In this document: piece after piece, positions 16,492 to 24,664 of the stretch | Layout: every line of letters begins with the position of its first letter | Numbering within the stretch: the first letter of the stretch is position 1 | Assembly (NCBI RefSeq): GCF_014596475.1 | Contig: NZ_MECJ01000019.1 | Span: 62,001 to 126,000, forward strand | From: Streptomyces sp. CBMA152 | Lineage (GTDB): Bacteria; Actinomycetota; Actinomycetes; Streptomycetales; Streptomycetaceae | DNA: 64,000 bases | Direction of reading: 5' to 3' | Notes under the pieces: generated by a model | What the model saw: the letters and a program-made list of their open reading frames with translations, nothing else | What the model was told of the DNA's origin: nothing | Database searches by the model: none | Made by a program: the position numbers and the translations under genes

Positions 16492-17475
16492 ATGTCGTAC
16501 GCCATCCGGGCCGAGGGTCTGGTCAAGCGGTATGGGGACTTCGTCGCGCTGGACGGGGTCGACCTGGAAGTGCCGGCCGGGAAGGTCATCGGGGTGCTCG
16601 GGCCGAACGGGGCCGGGAAGACCACCACCGTACGGATTCTGTCGACGCTGATCCGGCCCGACGCCGGACGGGCCACCGTCGGCGGGCACGATGTGGTGCG
16701 CGACCCGGTGCGGGTGCGGCAGCTCATCGGGCTCACCGGGCAGTACGCCTCGGTCGACGAGGCCCTGTCCGGTACCGAGAACCTGGTGCTCATCGGGCGC
16801 CTCCTCGACATGTCGAAGCGGGCCGCCAAGACGCGGGCCAACGAGCTCCTTGAGCAGTTCTCGCTCACCGAGGCCGCCAGCCGGCCGATCAGCACCTTCT
16901 CCGGCGGTATGCGCCGCCGACTCGACCTGGCCGCGAGCCTGGTCGGACGGCCGCAGGTGATCTACCTCGACGAGCCGACCACCGGCCTCGACCCGCATGC
17001 CCGTAACGAGGTGTGGGACGTGGTCCGGGCGCTGGTGGCCGACGGTTCCACCGTGCTGCTCACCACGCAGTACCTGGAGGAGGCCGACCAACTCGCCGAT
17101 TCCATCACCGTGTTCGACCGGGGGCGGGTCGTCGCCGAGGGCACTCCCGGCGAGCTGAAGCGGCGCGTCGGTGGGCAGATCATGCAGGTGCGGCCCACCC
17201 TCTCCGCCGATGTGGACGAGGTCGCCCGGATCCTCACCGACCTCACCGGCGCCGCCCCCGCCCGCGAGCAGCACACCAGCCTGCTCACCGTCCCGGCCGA
17301 CAACCCGCTCCTCGTCTCCGCCCTGGCCCGACGCCTCGACGCGGCCGGTATCGGCGCCGACGAGATGGGCCTGCGGCTGCCCAGCCTGGACGAGGTCTTC
17401 CTCGCCCTCACCGGCCACGCCAGTTCCACCGACGACAACACCGACGACATCACCCCCGAGAGGAACGCGGCATGA
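16492..17475 (+). CDS. DrrA-type ABC transporter ATP-binding protein
   Basis: A 327-residue ATPase from ATG 16492, behind AAAGGGGAGAGA; the longer open frame upstream overlaps the PIN remnant and is not used. Walker A GPNGAGKTTT is near residue 42, the signature FSGGMRRRLDLA near 142, Walker B VIYLDEPTTGLDP near 164 and the H-loop replaced by Gln (LLTTQYLEEADQ) near 196, as in DrrA-family exporters. The C-terminal extension (about 230-327) with LPSLDEVFLALTG is also typical of DrrA. It powers efflux of drugs or lipophilic metabolites with the membrane partner encoded by the next gene, whose ATG overlaps its stop. Confidence 0.93.
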   Translation: MSYAIRAEGLVKRYGDFVALDGVDLEVPAGKVIGVLGPNGAGKTTTVRILSTLIRPDAGRATVGGHDVVRDPVRVRQLIGLTGQYASVDEALSGTENLVLIGRLLDMSKRAAKTRANELLEQFSLTEAASRPISTFSGGMRRRLDLAASLVGRPQVIYLDEPTTGLDPHARNEVWDVVRALVADGSTVLLTTQYLEEADQLADSITVFDRGRVVAEGTPGELKRRVGGQIMQVRPTLSADVDEVARILTDLTGAAPAREQHTSLLTVPADNPLLVSALARRLDAAGIGADEMGLRLPSLDEVFLALTGHASSTDDNTDDITPERNAA

Positions 17476-18314
17476 GCGCCCCCACCATCACCCCCGCCCC
17501 CACGCACGCCCCCGCCACCCACGCCGCCGCGCCCCCGCTCCGCCTCGGGTTCGGCCGTACTGTCCGGCACAGCCTCGCGCTCGCCGGGCGCAGCATCACC
17601 AAGTTCGCCAAGTCCCCGGCCCAGCTCACCGATGTGGTCCTCACGCCGGTCATCTCGCTGCTGATGTTCGTCTACCTCTTCGGTGGCGCCATCGGCGGCG
17701 GCGACACTCATGCGTACGTCCAGCTGATCGCCCCGGGCGTCATGGTGATGACCGTCTTCCAGGCCAGCATCGGCATCGGCACCTCGCTGAACGCCGACGC
17801 GAGCACGGGGATGTTCGACCGGTTCCGCTCCATGCCGATCGCCCGCTCCAGCCCGCTGATCGGCGCCGTACTGGCCGATGTCGTCCGTTACGTGGTGTGC
17901 CTCGTCACCCTGCTCGCCGTCGCCCTGGTCATGGGCTACCGGATCACCACCGACCCGCTCTCGACCCTGGCCGCCTTCGCCCTGCTGATCGGCTTCGGGC
18001 TCAGCTTCTCGTGGCTGTCGGTGTACATCGGGATGCTGGCCAAGACCCCCGGCTCGGTGTACGGCCTGATGACCGTCCTGATCCTGCCGCTGACCTTCGC
18101 CAGCAACGTGTTCGTGAAGCCCGCGACCATGTCGGGGTGGCTGCGGGCCTGGTCGGACGTCAACCCGGTCAGCCTGATGGCCGACACGACCCGCGCCCTG
18201 CTCAACGGCGGCGACGTCGCGGGCCCGCTGTTCGGCAGCCTCGGCTGGATGGCCGGTCTGATCGCGGTCTTCTTCCCGCTGGCGATGCGCGCCTACCGCA
18301 AGAACGCGGGCTGA
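17472..18314 (+). CDS. DrrB-type ABC transporter permease
   Basis: A 280-residue membrane protein from ATG 17472, overlapping the ATPase stop by 4 bp. After a Pro/Ala-rich N-terminus come about six hydrophobic helices starting at VVLTPVISLLMFVYLFGGAI, with the ABC-2 signature region GIGTSLNADASTGMFDRFRSMPI and LPLTFASNVFVKPATMSGWL between helices. This is the ABC-2 exporter family. With the upstream ATPase it should form a small-molecule exporter in the cytoplasmic membrane. Substrate is unknown. The SARP gene converges on it from the right. Confidence 0.92.
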   Translation: MSAPTITPAPTHAPATHAAAPPLRLGFGRTVRHSLALAGRSITKFAKSPAQLTDVVLTPVISLLMFVYLFGGAIGGGDTHAYVQLIAPGVMVMTVFQASIGIGTSLNADASTGMFDRFRSMPIARSSPLIGAVLADVVRYVVCLVTLLAVALVMGYRITTDPLSTLAAFALLIGFGLSFSWLSVYIGMLAKTPGSVYGLMTVLILPLTFASNVFVKPATMSGWLRAWSDVNPVSLMADTTRALLNGGDVAGPLFGSLGWMAGLIAVFFPLAMRAYRKNAG

Positions 18315-18323
18315 AGCGGCCGG

Positions 18324-18355
18324 AGCGGGAGGGGAGTTGAACCACTCCGCCCGCT
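18324..18355. terminator. Imperfect hairpin between convergent genes
   Basis: AGCGGGAGGGGAGT and ACTCCGCCCGCT form a bulged stem around a six-base loop, nine bases after the permease stop and 28 bp before the end of the convergent SARP gene. It may serve as a bidirectional terminator. Confidence 0.45.
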
Positions 18356-18382
18356 GGCTGAACCACCCCGTACACGTACCAA

Positions 18383-21300
18383 CTAAGACGACGCGACCGG
18401 CTGGCCGACCTCCTCGGCCAGCCGGTTCAGCGCGTCCTGCCGCGCCAGCCCCGCGCCCACGCCGTACGCCTCCCGGTAGCCCGCATCGCCGAGCCGCGCC
18501 ACCAGCCGGTCCACCAGCTCGCGCAGCTCCGGCTCGCCCTCGTCGAAGGCGCCCCGGATGACCTGGCTCATGCCGAGCGCGGTGGCCGCGCCGACCGGGT
18601 CGTCCTCCAGGGCGAGCAGCCCGCCCAGCAACTCCGCGACCCACGCGAGTCCGGCCCCGGCGCCCTGCGCGAACAGCGCGGCGGCGGCCCGGGGCAGCAG
18701 CTCACGGGCCTGCGCCGCCGCGCCCTCGGCGAGCCGGTTCTCCATCCGGGTGCTCACGATCAGGTCCTCGGCGACCTCGACCGCGATCGCCCGCCGCCGC
18801 ACCAGGGCCTCCAGCTGGTCGAGTACCCCGTTGGCCTGGACGAGGTCGCCCGCGCGGCGGTGCAGATTGGCGAGGCCCACCAGGATGTTGGCCTCAAGCC
18901 GCCGGTGGCTGCGCTCCTTGGCCTGCCGCAGCGCGGACTCCAGGTCGCGCCGGGCGCCGTCGAGATCGCCGCTGCGCCGCCGCTCCCGCGCCAGCCTCGC
19001 CTTGCTGAGATAGAGGAAGTCCTCGGTACCGAGCTCGGAGCTGAGTGCCACCGCCCGCTCGAACGTGGCCACCGCCGCCGCGTGTTCGCCCCGCAGCGAA
19101 TGGTCCCGGCCGACCGGCATCAGGCTCAGCACCAGCCCCCAGCGGTCGCCCACCGCCTCGAAACCGCGCAGCGCCTCAAGCCGCGACGGCTCCCCCGTCC
19201 GCAGATCGCCCTGCTCGGTCAGGACGAAGTCGTACGCGAGGTGGGCGCTGGCCCGCACCCAGGGGTCGGGCGAGTCCAGCGACCGCCGCAGGCTCTCGCT
19301 CGCGTCCACGGACTCCTCACCGGCGAAGGCGAGTTGGGATACGCGCAGGAGCATGCCCGCCGGGTGGAACTCCCGCGCCCCGGCGGAATCCACCGAGTCG
19401 GCCCCGCTCATCAGCGCGTGCGCGACCCCGAGCCCCCGCACCTCGGCCAGGGCCGTCTCCAGCTGGGTGTTCATCCCCCGGACCCCCCAGTACCAGAACA
19501 TCGCCTCGACGAAACGGGAGGCCAGAGCCCCGTCCCCGGCGGCCACGGCCGTCCGCAGCGCGTGGACGAGGTTGGCGTGTTCGGCGTCGAAGACCGCGAT
19601 CGCGTCGAGCTGTTCTCCCGTACGCAGCCGGGGTTCGTGCTCCTCGGCCAGGCCGAGGAAGTACGCGGCGAAGGGACCGGAGACGTCGTCGCCGGACGCG
19701 GTGAGCCGGGTGGCCGCGTACGCGCGTACGGTCTCCAGCATCCGGTACCGGGGTTCCCCTGATCCTTCCGCTTCGGACGCGGTGACCAGGGACTTCTCGA
19801 TCAGCGCGTCGAGTACGTACAGGACGTCGTCGGGCACCAGGGCGTCGCCGTCCGCGCACACCGCCTCCAGCGCGGCGAGCGTCGCGCCGCCGGGGAAGGC
19901 CGACAGGCGGCGGGCGAGGACGCGTTCGGGCTCGTCGAGCAGGTCCCAGCTCCACTCGACCACCGCGAGCAGCGTGCGCTGGCGCGGCAGTGCGGTCCTG
20001 CTGCCCGAGGTGAGCAGCCGGAAACGGTCGTCGAGGCGGCGGGCGATCTGCTCCACGCTCATCGACCGCAACTTGGCCGCGGCCAGCTCCAGCGCGAGCG
20101 GCAACCCGTCCAGGCGCCGGCAGATCTCCACGACGGCGCCCACCGTGGCGTCGTCGACCGCGAAGCCGGGCCGGACACTGGCGGCCCGGTCGACGAAGAG
20201 CCGTACCGCGTCCGCCTCAGCCGCCACAGCGGGCTCGGGCGTCCCCGTGGGCACGTCGAGCGGCCCGAGGTGGCAGAGCACTTCCCCGGTGATGGCGAGG
20301 GGTTCCCGGCTGCTGGCCAGAATCCTCAACTGCGGTAGGCGTTCGAGGAGTTGATGGGCGAGTTCGGCGGCCGCCTCGACCAGGTGCTCGCAGTTGTCGA
20401 GTACGAGGACGGCGTCGCCGATGTCGAGCAGCTCGGCCATGCGGTCGACGGGTTCGGTCTTCTGACCCGCCTGCCCCGCGTCGTACAGGCCGCCGTCCGT
20501 GGAGCCGATCGCGCCGAGTACGGCGTCGGCCAGCTGATCGGCGGCGCCCACCGCACCCAGCGGTACGAACCACACCCGGCCGCGCGCGTGGGCCGGGTCC
20601 TGGGTCACCGCCTCCAGGGACAGCCTGGTCTTGCCCGCGCCGCCGGGGCCGACGATGGTGACGAGCCGGGAGGAGGTGAGCAGCCCGGCGAGCTGGTCGA
20701 GCTCGGCCTTGCGCCCGACGAAGCTGGTCAGCCGCGCGGGAAGCCGATTGGCCGAGCCCTTGGTCCGGGCGGCGGGCCGCTCCAACTCCCCCCGGAGCAG
20801 GGTGAGATGGATCTCCTGAAGTTCAGGAGAAGGATCAACACCCAGCTCATCTCCGAGCCGCTCCCGTATCTCCTCATACGTGGCGAGGGCGTCGGACTGT
20901 CGTCCCGCCGCCCACAGCGCGCGCATCCGCAGCTCGGCGAGGCGTTCGCTCAGCGGGTTCGCGGCGGCGGCCGCGCCGAGGTCGGCCAGGACCTCGGCGT
21001 GCCGGCCGAGCCGCAGCTCCGCGTCGAAACGGTCCTCGGCGGCGGTGGCCCTCATCTCGTCGAGTCGCGCGGCGGCGGCCCCGGCGAACGGGGCCTCCAG
21101 GACGTCCGCCAGCGCCGCGCCCTGCCACAGCCCCAGGGCCGCGCCGAGCGCCGAGGCGGCCTCGTCGAAGCGGCCCGCCGCGAGTTCCCGTCGGCCCCGC
21201 GCGGCCAACTCCTCGAAGCGGTGGGCGTCGACGTCCTCGGCGCGTACGGCGAGCCGGTAGCCCCCGGCGGCGGATTCAACAGTCCCGGCCCCGGTGCCTC

Positions 21301-21523
21301 TCAGCGCCTTGCGCAGCCGGGATACGAGAGCCTGGAGCGCGTTGGCGGCGTCGGCGGGCGGTTCCTCGCCCCACAGCCCGTCGACCAGGGCGTCCACGGA
21401 CACGGTGCGCCCCGCGTCGAGGGCGAGCCGAGCGAGAAGCATGCGCAGCCGGACGCCACCAATGGGAACGGGTGCCGTGTCATCGGCGTACGCCTGAACC
21501 GAACCGAGCAGAACTATCCGCAC
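18383..21523 (-). CDS. AfsR/SARP-family transcriptional regulator with NB-ARC
   Basis: From GTG 21523 (GGGGGGA six bases upstream) the protein is 1046 residues. Residues 1-95 are an OmpR-type winged helix (VRIVLLGSVQAYADD to LVSRLRKALRG). Residues about 100-250 are the bacterial transcriptional activator domain (EDVDAHRFEELAARG to ELQEIHLTLLRGEL). Residues about 270-620 are an NB-ARC/AAA ATPase with Walker A IVGPGGAGKTRL and VLVLDNCEHL. The C-terminal 400 residues are TPR-like helices. Such large SARPs activate secondary-metabolite or exporter genes at phased direct repeats. It is convergent with the ABC exporter, whose upstream region holds phased heptamers. The target is inferred, not shown. 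Confidence 0.93.
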   Translation of the reverse strand: MRIVLLGSVQAYADDTAPVPIGGVRLRMLLARLALDAGRTVSVDALVDGLWGEEPPADAANALQALVSRLRKALRGTGAGTVESAAGGYRLAVRAEDVDAHRFEELAARGRRELAAGRFDEAASALGAALGLWQGAALADVLEAPFAGAAAARLDEMRATAAEDRFDAELRLGRHAEVLADLGAAAAANPLSERLAELRMRALWAAGRQSDALATYEEIRERLGDELGVDPSPELQEIHLTLLRGELERPAARTKGSANRLPARLTSFVGRKAELDQLAGLLTSSRLVTIVGPGGAGKTRLSLEAVTQDPAHARGRVWFVPLGAVGAADQLADAVLGAIGSTDGGLYDAGQAGQKTEPVDRMAELLDIGDAVLVLDNCEHLVEAAAELAHQLLERLPQLRILASSREPLAITGEVLCHLGPLDVPTGTPEPAVAAEADAVRLFVDRAASVRPGFAVDDATVGAVVEICRRLDGLPLALELAAAKLRSMSVEQIARRLDDRFRLLTSGSRTALPRQRTLLAVVEWSWDLLDEPERVLARRLSAFPGGATLAALEAVCADGDALVPDDVLYVLDALIEKSLVTASEAEGSGEPRYRMLETVRAYAATRLTASGDDVSGPFAAYFLGLAEEHEPRLRTGEQLDAIAVFDAEHANLVHALRTAVAAGDGALASRFVEAMFWYWGVRGMNTQLETALAEVRGLGVAHALMSGADSVDSAGAREFHPAGMLLRVSQLAFAGEESVDASESLRRSLDSPDPWVRASAHLAYDFVLTEQGDLRTGEPSRLEALRGFEAVGDRWGLVLSLMPVGRDHSLRGEHAAAVATFERAVALSSELGTEDFLYLSKARLARERRRSGDLDGARRDLESALRQAKERSHRRLEANILVGLANLHRRAGDLVQANGVLDQLEALVRRRAIAVEVAEDLIVSTRMENRLAEGAAAQARELLPRAAAALFAQGAGAGLAWVAELLGGLLALEDDPVGAATALGMSQVIRGAFDEGEPELRELVDRLVARLGDAGYREAYGVGAGLARQDALNRLAEEVGQPVASS

Positions 21524-21615
21524 CGCACATCCCCCCACGGCCTTCGGCGTTCGCCCGGGCCCGGCACAGTTCTATCAAGCGTTCCCATGCCGTGAGAGAA
21601 GGCGGCCGCGGACCC

Positions 21616-21831
21616 TCACGGACTGCCGGACCGCGAGACGCTGTCGGCGAGCTGCCCCATGAAGTGCTCGACCCCCTGCCCGAACCCGGTCGGCGCCACC
21701 AGCACGCCGAACGCCAGCGCCATGACGACGGTCAACCACTGATCGGACCGACTACGCGCCTGCACGCGCCGCCGCACCCGTACGTAGATGATGACGGCCA
21801 GCAGCACCGCCACATTGATCGACAGGATCAC
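21616..21831 (-). CDS. Small two-helix membrane protein
   Basis: GTG 21831 with GGGAGG nine bases upstream gives a 71-residue protein, (V)ILSINVAVLLAVIIYVRVRR onward. Helix one is followed by a basic linker (RRRVQARSRSDQ) and a second helix (WLTVVMALAFGVLVAPTGFG), ending in a polar tail. Similar small membrane proteins are often encoded near GntR/KorSA-type regulators on streptomycete integrative elements. The longer frame to 21921 lacks a better start. Function unknown. Confidence 0.6.
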   Translation of the reverse strand: MILSINVAVLLAVIIYVRVRRRVQARSRSDQWLTVVMALAFGVLVAPTGFGQGVEHFMGQLADSVSRSGSP

Positions 21832-22035
21832 TTGGCCGGTCCTCCCGCCAGGCAAGACATCGGACAGCGTCGCGCTCCTGTCCTGAATAGTCCGAACCGA
21901 ACGGTGTGGCAGCCCAGTCACCGGGGTTTGGCGACAAAGCTCTCATCTGAGGCTTGTTTGCCGGGCATATGCGCCGACGCATACGTGTGCGGCGACGCAT
22001 TGGCGCCGGGGCTTCGCCATGTCGTCGACGTCGGC

Positions 22036-22473
22036 TCACGACGGCCAGGCATCGGCCACTACGAAGGAGACCACCGTCCCGCCGAGGCGACTGGGTCCGT
22101 GGTGCCATGAATCGGCGATGGAGTCGACCAGGAGCAGCCCGCGCCCGTGCGCGTCATTGGCCTCCGGCCGCCGCATCTGTACGTTCGCCGGGAATCCCGG
22201 GTTGTGCACCTCGACGCGGAGCGAGTTCTGCACTCGGAACCACTCGACGCGCACCACCCACGGTTCGTCCGACCGTCCGTAGACGATGGCGTTGGTCACC
22301 AGCTCCGAGATCATCAACGCGCAGTCGTCGACCGAGCAGGCCGGGTCGTACGGAGCGATGAACTTCCGGAACCAGCGCCGAGCCAGGGACACGGACTCCG
22401 GGAGGGGGTTCAAGGTCATCGCGCCGAGTGGCGCCGGGTCGGGACCACTGAGGTTGCCGCTGATGTCACCCAT
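22036..22473 (-). CDS. RsbW-like ATP-binding protein (anti-sigma/histidine-kinase fold)
   Basis: A protein of about 145 residues. ATG 22473 has AAGGAG ten bases upstream; GTG 22479 is an alternative only four bases from the same site. The HATPase_c fold is indicated by an N-box, ALMISELVTNAIVYG, near residue 60 and a glycine motif, AHGRGLLLVDSIADSW, near residue 115. Streptomycetes have many such stand-alone ATPases, some of them anti-sigma kinases. No anti-anti-sigma or SpoIIE phosphatase gene is adjacent. Two GntR-type palindromes lie about 135-175 bp upstream, suggesting repression by the neighbouring GntR protein. Confidence 0.85.
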   Translation of the reverse strand: MGDISGNLSGPDPAPLGAMTLNPLPESVSLARRWFRKFIAPYDPACSVDDCALMISELVTNAIVYGRSDEPWVVRVEWFRVQNSLRVEVHNPGFPANVQMRRPEANDAHGRGLLLVDSIADSWHHGPSRLGGTVVSFVVADAWPS

Positions 22474-22607
22474 CCACACTCATCTCCTTGCCACTGCCGT
22501 CGCAGTCGAGGCAGCGCGGTTTCGATGGGGCACGGGCCCGCCGGATGGTCGGTCACGCAGAGCAGCAGAACTGCATGCGGGCTGACGCCCTTCCGACTAC
22601 GCCCTGT

Positions 22608-22649
22608 AAGTGGCCTTAGCCACTTTATGGATAGTGGCATTAGCCACTT
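22608..22649. promoter_or_regulatory. Tandem GntR-type operators
   Basis: Two palindromes with the same design: AAGTGGC-CTTA-GCCACTT (22608-22625) and TAGTGGC-ATTA-GCCACTT (22632-22649). They lie between the gntR gene and the ATPase gene, in position to block the ATPase promoter. The same half-sites reappear upstream of gntR at 23459-23481. Confidence 0.8.
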
Positions 22650-22702
22650 GAGGCGGCAAGCGGTTCGGCACAACTGCCGACCCGTCAGCGCTGTCAGGAC
22701 TG

Positions 22703-23443
22703 TCAGGTGAGCGGGTAGCCCTGCTCGAAGACCCAGCGGTCAGGCGGGTAGATCGCCTCGGCGAACTCCAACGGCCGGTCCTGGAGGTCGTAAACGACGT
22801 GATGGACGATCAGAACGGCTGATCCGCGCTCGAGTTGGAGATCCGCCGCCTCGTCGTCCGTCGCGCTTCGAGCACACATACGGTCCTCGGCATAGCTGCC
22901 CTGCCGCCCCGTCATCTGCTCTACGTACATCAACGTGCCCTGCTGAATCCGCTCCGGATCCAGGAGCTTTGGCGCCCTCCGGGCCACGTCCGATGCGAAC
23001 CACGAGGTGGACAGGGTGATCGGCCCGTCCTGGTTGTTCGTCACCCGGCGCCGGTGCACCGCCCGGCGGTCCTTCACCAAGCCCAGCGCCTCCGCGACGT
23101 GATCCGGCGCTTCGAGCCACCCGGCCGACGTGATCACCGCGTACTCACCGGGCGGGTAGATCTTCCCGGTCTGCCTGGCCCGGCCGTACAACTCACGCGC
23201 CCGCCGGTTGACTTCCAGGCTGCGCACGTACGTACCCGATCCCTGGCGCTTCTCGACGAGCCCCTGGTGACTCAGCGCTTCCAGCGCCCTCGCGGCCGTC
23301 GGCCTCGACACCGTCCAGTCAGCAGCCAGTTGTCGCTCCGAGGGAACCTCGTCCCCCGGCCGCAGGTCGCCCCGAAGGATCTGATCGCGGATGAAGTGCG
23401 CGATCTGGAGATACTTCGGCTGAGCCTCCTCAATCTGAGGCAT
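22703..23443 (-). CDS. GntR-family regulator with UTRA domain
   Basis: A 246-residue protein from ATG 23443 (GGAGGACGG just upstream). Residues 1-75 are the GntR winged helix: PKYLQIAHFIRDQILRGDL, GDEVPSERQLAADWTVSRPT, then LEKRQGSGTYV-type wing residues (VEKRQGSGTYV). Residues about 90-246 form a UTRA effector-binding domain (GEYAVITSAGWLEAP to QDRPLEFAEAIYPPDRW). It resembles the KorSA-like regulators of integrative elements. Palindromes with AGTGGC half-sites both upstream and downstream of the gene suggest it represses itself, the ATPase gene and the divergent DUF1152-like gene. Confidence 0.92.
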   Translation of the reverse strand: MPQIEEAQPKYLQIAHFIRDQILRGDLRPGDEVPSERQLAADWTVSRPTAARALEALSHQGLVEKRQGSGTYVRSLEVNRRARELYGRARQTGKIYPPGEYAVITSAGWLEAPDHVAEALGLVKDRRAVHRRRVTNNQDGPITLSTSWFASDVARRAPKLLDPERIQQGTLMYVEQMTGRQGSYAEDRMCARSATDDEAADLQLERGSAVLIVHHVVYDLQDRPLEFAEAIYPPDRWVFEQGYPLT

Positions 23444-23458
23444 CCGTCCTCCTCGCCA

Positions 23459-23481
23459 AGTGGCCATAGCCTCTGGCCACT
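23459..23481. promoter_or_regulatory. Operator between gntR and divergent gene
   Basis: AGTGGCCA (23459-23466) and TGGCCACT (23474-23481) are perfect arms around TAGCCTC. The right arm abuts TATAGGGT, a likely -10 for the rightward gene starting at 23522. The half-sites AGTGGC/GCCACT match the two palindromes at 22608-22649. Confidence 0.75.
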
Positions 23482-23521
23482 ATAGGGTGAACGGTCATCC
23501 TCGAACCCGTACGCTGAGCGC

Positions 23522-24664
23522 ATGACGAGGTTGATCGTCGCAGCCGGAGGAGGGGGCGACGCGGTCGCCGCCGCGATGCTGGATGCCGCCCTGTACGGAG
23601 GCGAGGACCGGGCGGTGATCCTCACGTACGCGTGGGACCGGCTGCTGATCGACCCCGTTCCGGGCCCCCGAGGAGCCCACAACTTCACGGGACTCGCCCC
23701 CCTCACTCCCGCAGTCCTGGCAGTGCCTGCCGAAGCCCGCCCGATTCCTCCCGCGGGCTCCACGCTCCCCCGGCTCGCGCAGGAGCTCCCGAACACGTTC
23801 GCCCTGCTCGACCCACACCACGGAGCCGAGGGCATCACCCGCCAACTCGAAGCACTGCTACGGCACTTGGAACCGGATTCGATCGACCTTCTGGACGTGG
23901 GCGGGGACATCCTCGCGCGGGGCGACGAGCCGACGCTCAAGAGCCCGCTCGCCGACGCCCTCACGCTGGCCGCCTGCTGCCAGGTGAACGCGTCCATCCG
24001 GCTGCTGGTCGCAGGCCCCGGCCTGGACGGCGAACTCCCGCCCGAAGACCTGCGCGGCCTGCTCGGACCTCTCGTCCACACCCTCACGGCTCGGGACGTG
24101 GACCCGATCAGCTCGGTCCTGGAGTGGCACCCGTCGGAAGCCACCGCGATGCTCGCCGCGACGGCTCGGGGCGCGCGAGGCACCTGCGAGGTACGAGACG
24201 CAGGGCTCCCCGTCCCCCTCACCGACGAAGGCCCGACGGTCCACGAAGTCGACCTGGACGAAGCGTTGAGCCGCAACCGGCTGGCCCGCACCCTCATGAC
24301 GACCACCACCCTGGACGAGGCCGAGGCCCACTGCCGTGAGGTCTGCGGCACCTCGGAGATCGACTACGAGCGCGACAAGGCGGCATCACTCAGGCAGCAG
24401 CCGCCGGCGGAACTCGACCCCGCCACCGCACTGGCCCAGCTTGCCCGGTTCGAGGCCGAGGCCCGAACCCGCGGAGTCACCCACACAACGTTCCGCCACC
24501 TCACCGAGGCACTGAACCTGGCCGGCTCACAACGCGAAGACCTGCGCCAACTCCTCATCACCAGCCACCCGGAGCAGTACGCGGCTCCGCTGTGGCACAT
24601 CCGGGCTGACGGCCGAGGACAACGCCGTCACCCCACCTTCGGCGCAGCCCGCATCCCCACGTAG
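23522..24664 (+). CDS. DUF1152-family protein
   Basis: A 380-residue protein from ATG 23522. The N-terminus MTRLIVAAGGGGDAVAAAM carries the GGGGDA phosphate-binding-like loop typical of the DUF1152 family common in Streptomyces, and NFTGLAPLTP and LLDVGGDILARGDEP are further family blocks. The biochemical role of the family is not established. The gene is divergent from gntR and shares its operator, so it is probably regulated by that repressor. Its 3' end overlaps the convergent beta-lactamase-like gene by 37 bp. Confidence 0.8.
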   Translation: MTRLIVAAGGGGDAVAAAMLDAALYGGEDRAVILTYAWDRLLIDPVPGPRGAHNFTGLAPLTPAVLAVPAEARPIPPAGSTLPRLAQELPNTFALLDPHHGAEGITRQLEALLRHLEPDSIDLLDVGGDILARGDEPTLKSPLADALTLAACCQVNASIRLLVAGPGLDGELPPEDLRGLLGPLVHTLTARDVDPISSVLEWHPSEATAMLAATARGARGTCEVRDAGLPVPLTDEGPTVHEVDLDEALSRNRLARTLMTTTTLDEAEAHCREVCGTSEIDYERDKAASLRQQPPAELDPATALAQLARFEAEARTRGVTHTTFRHLTEALNLAGSQREDLRQLLITSHPEQYAAPLWHIRADGRGQRRHPTFGAARIPT

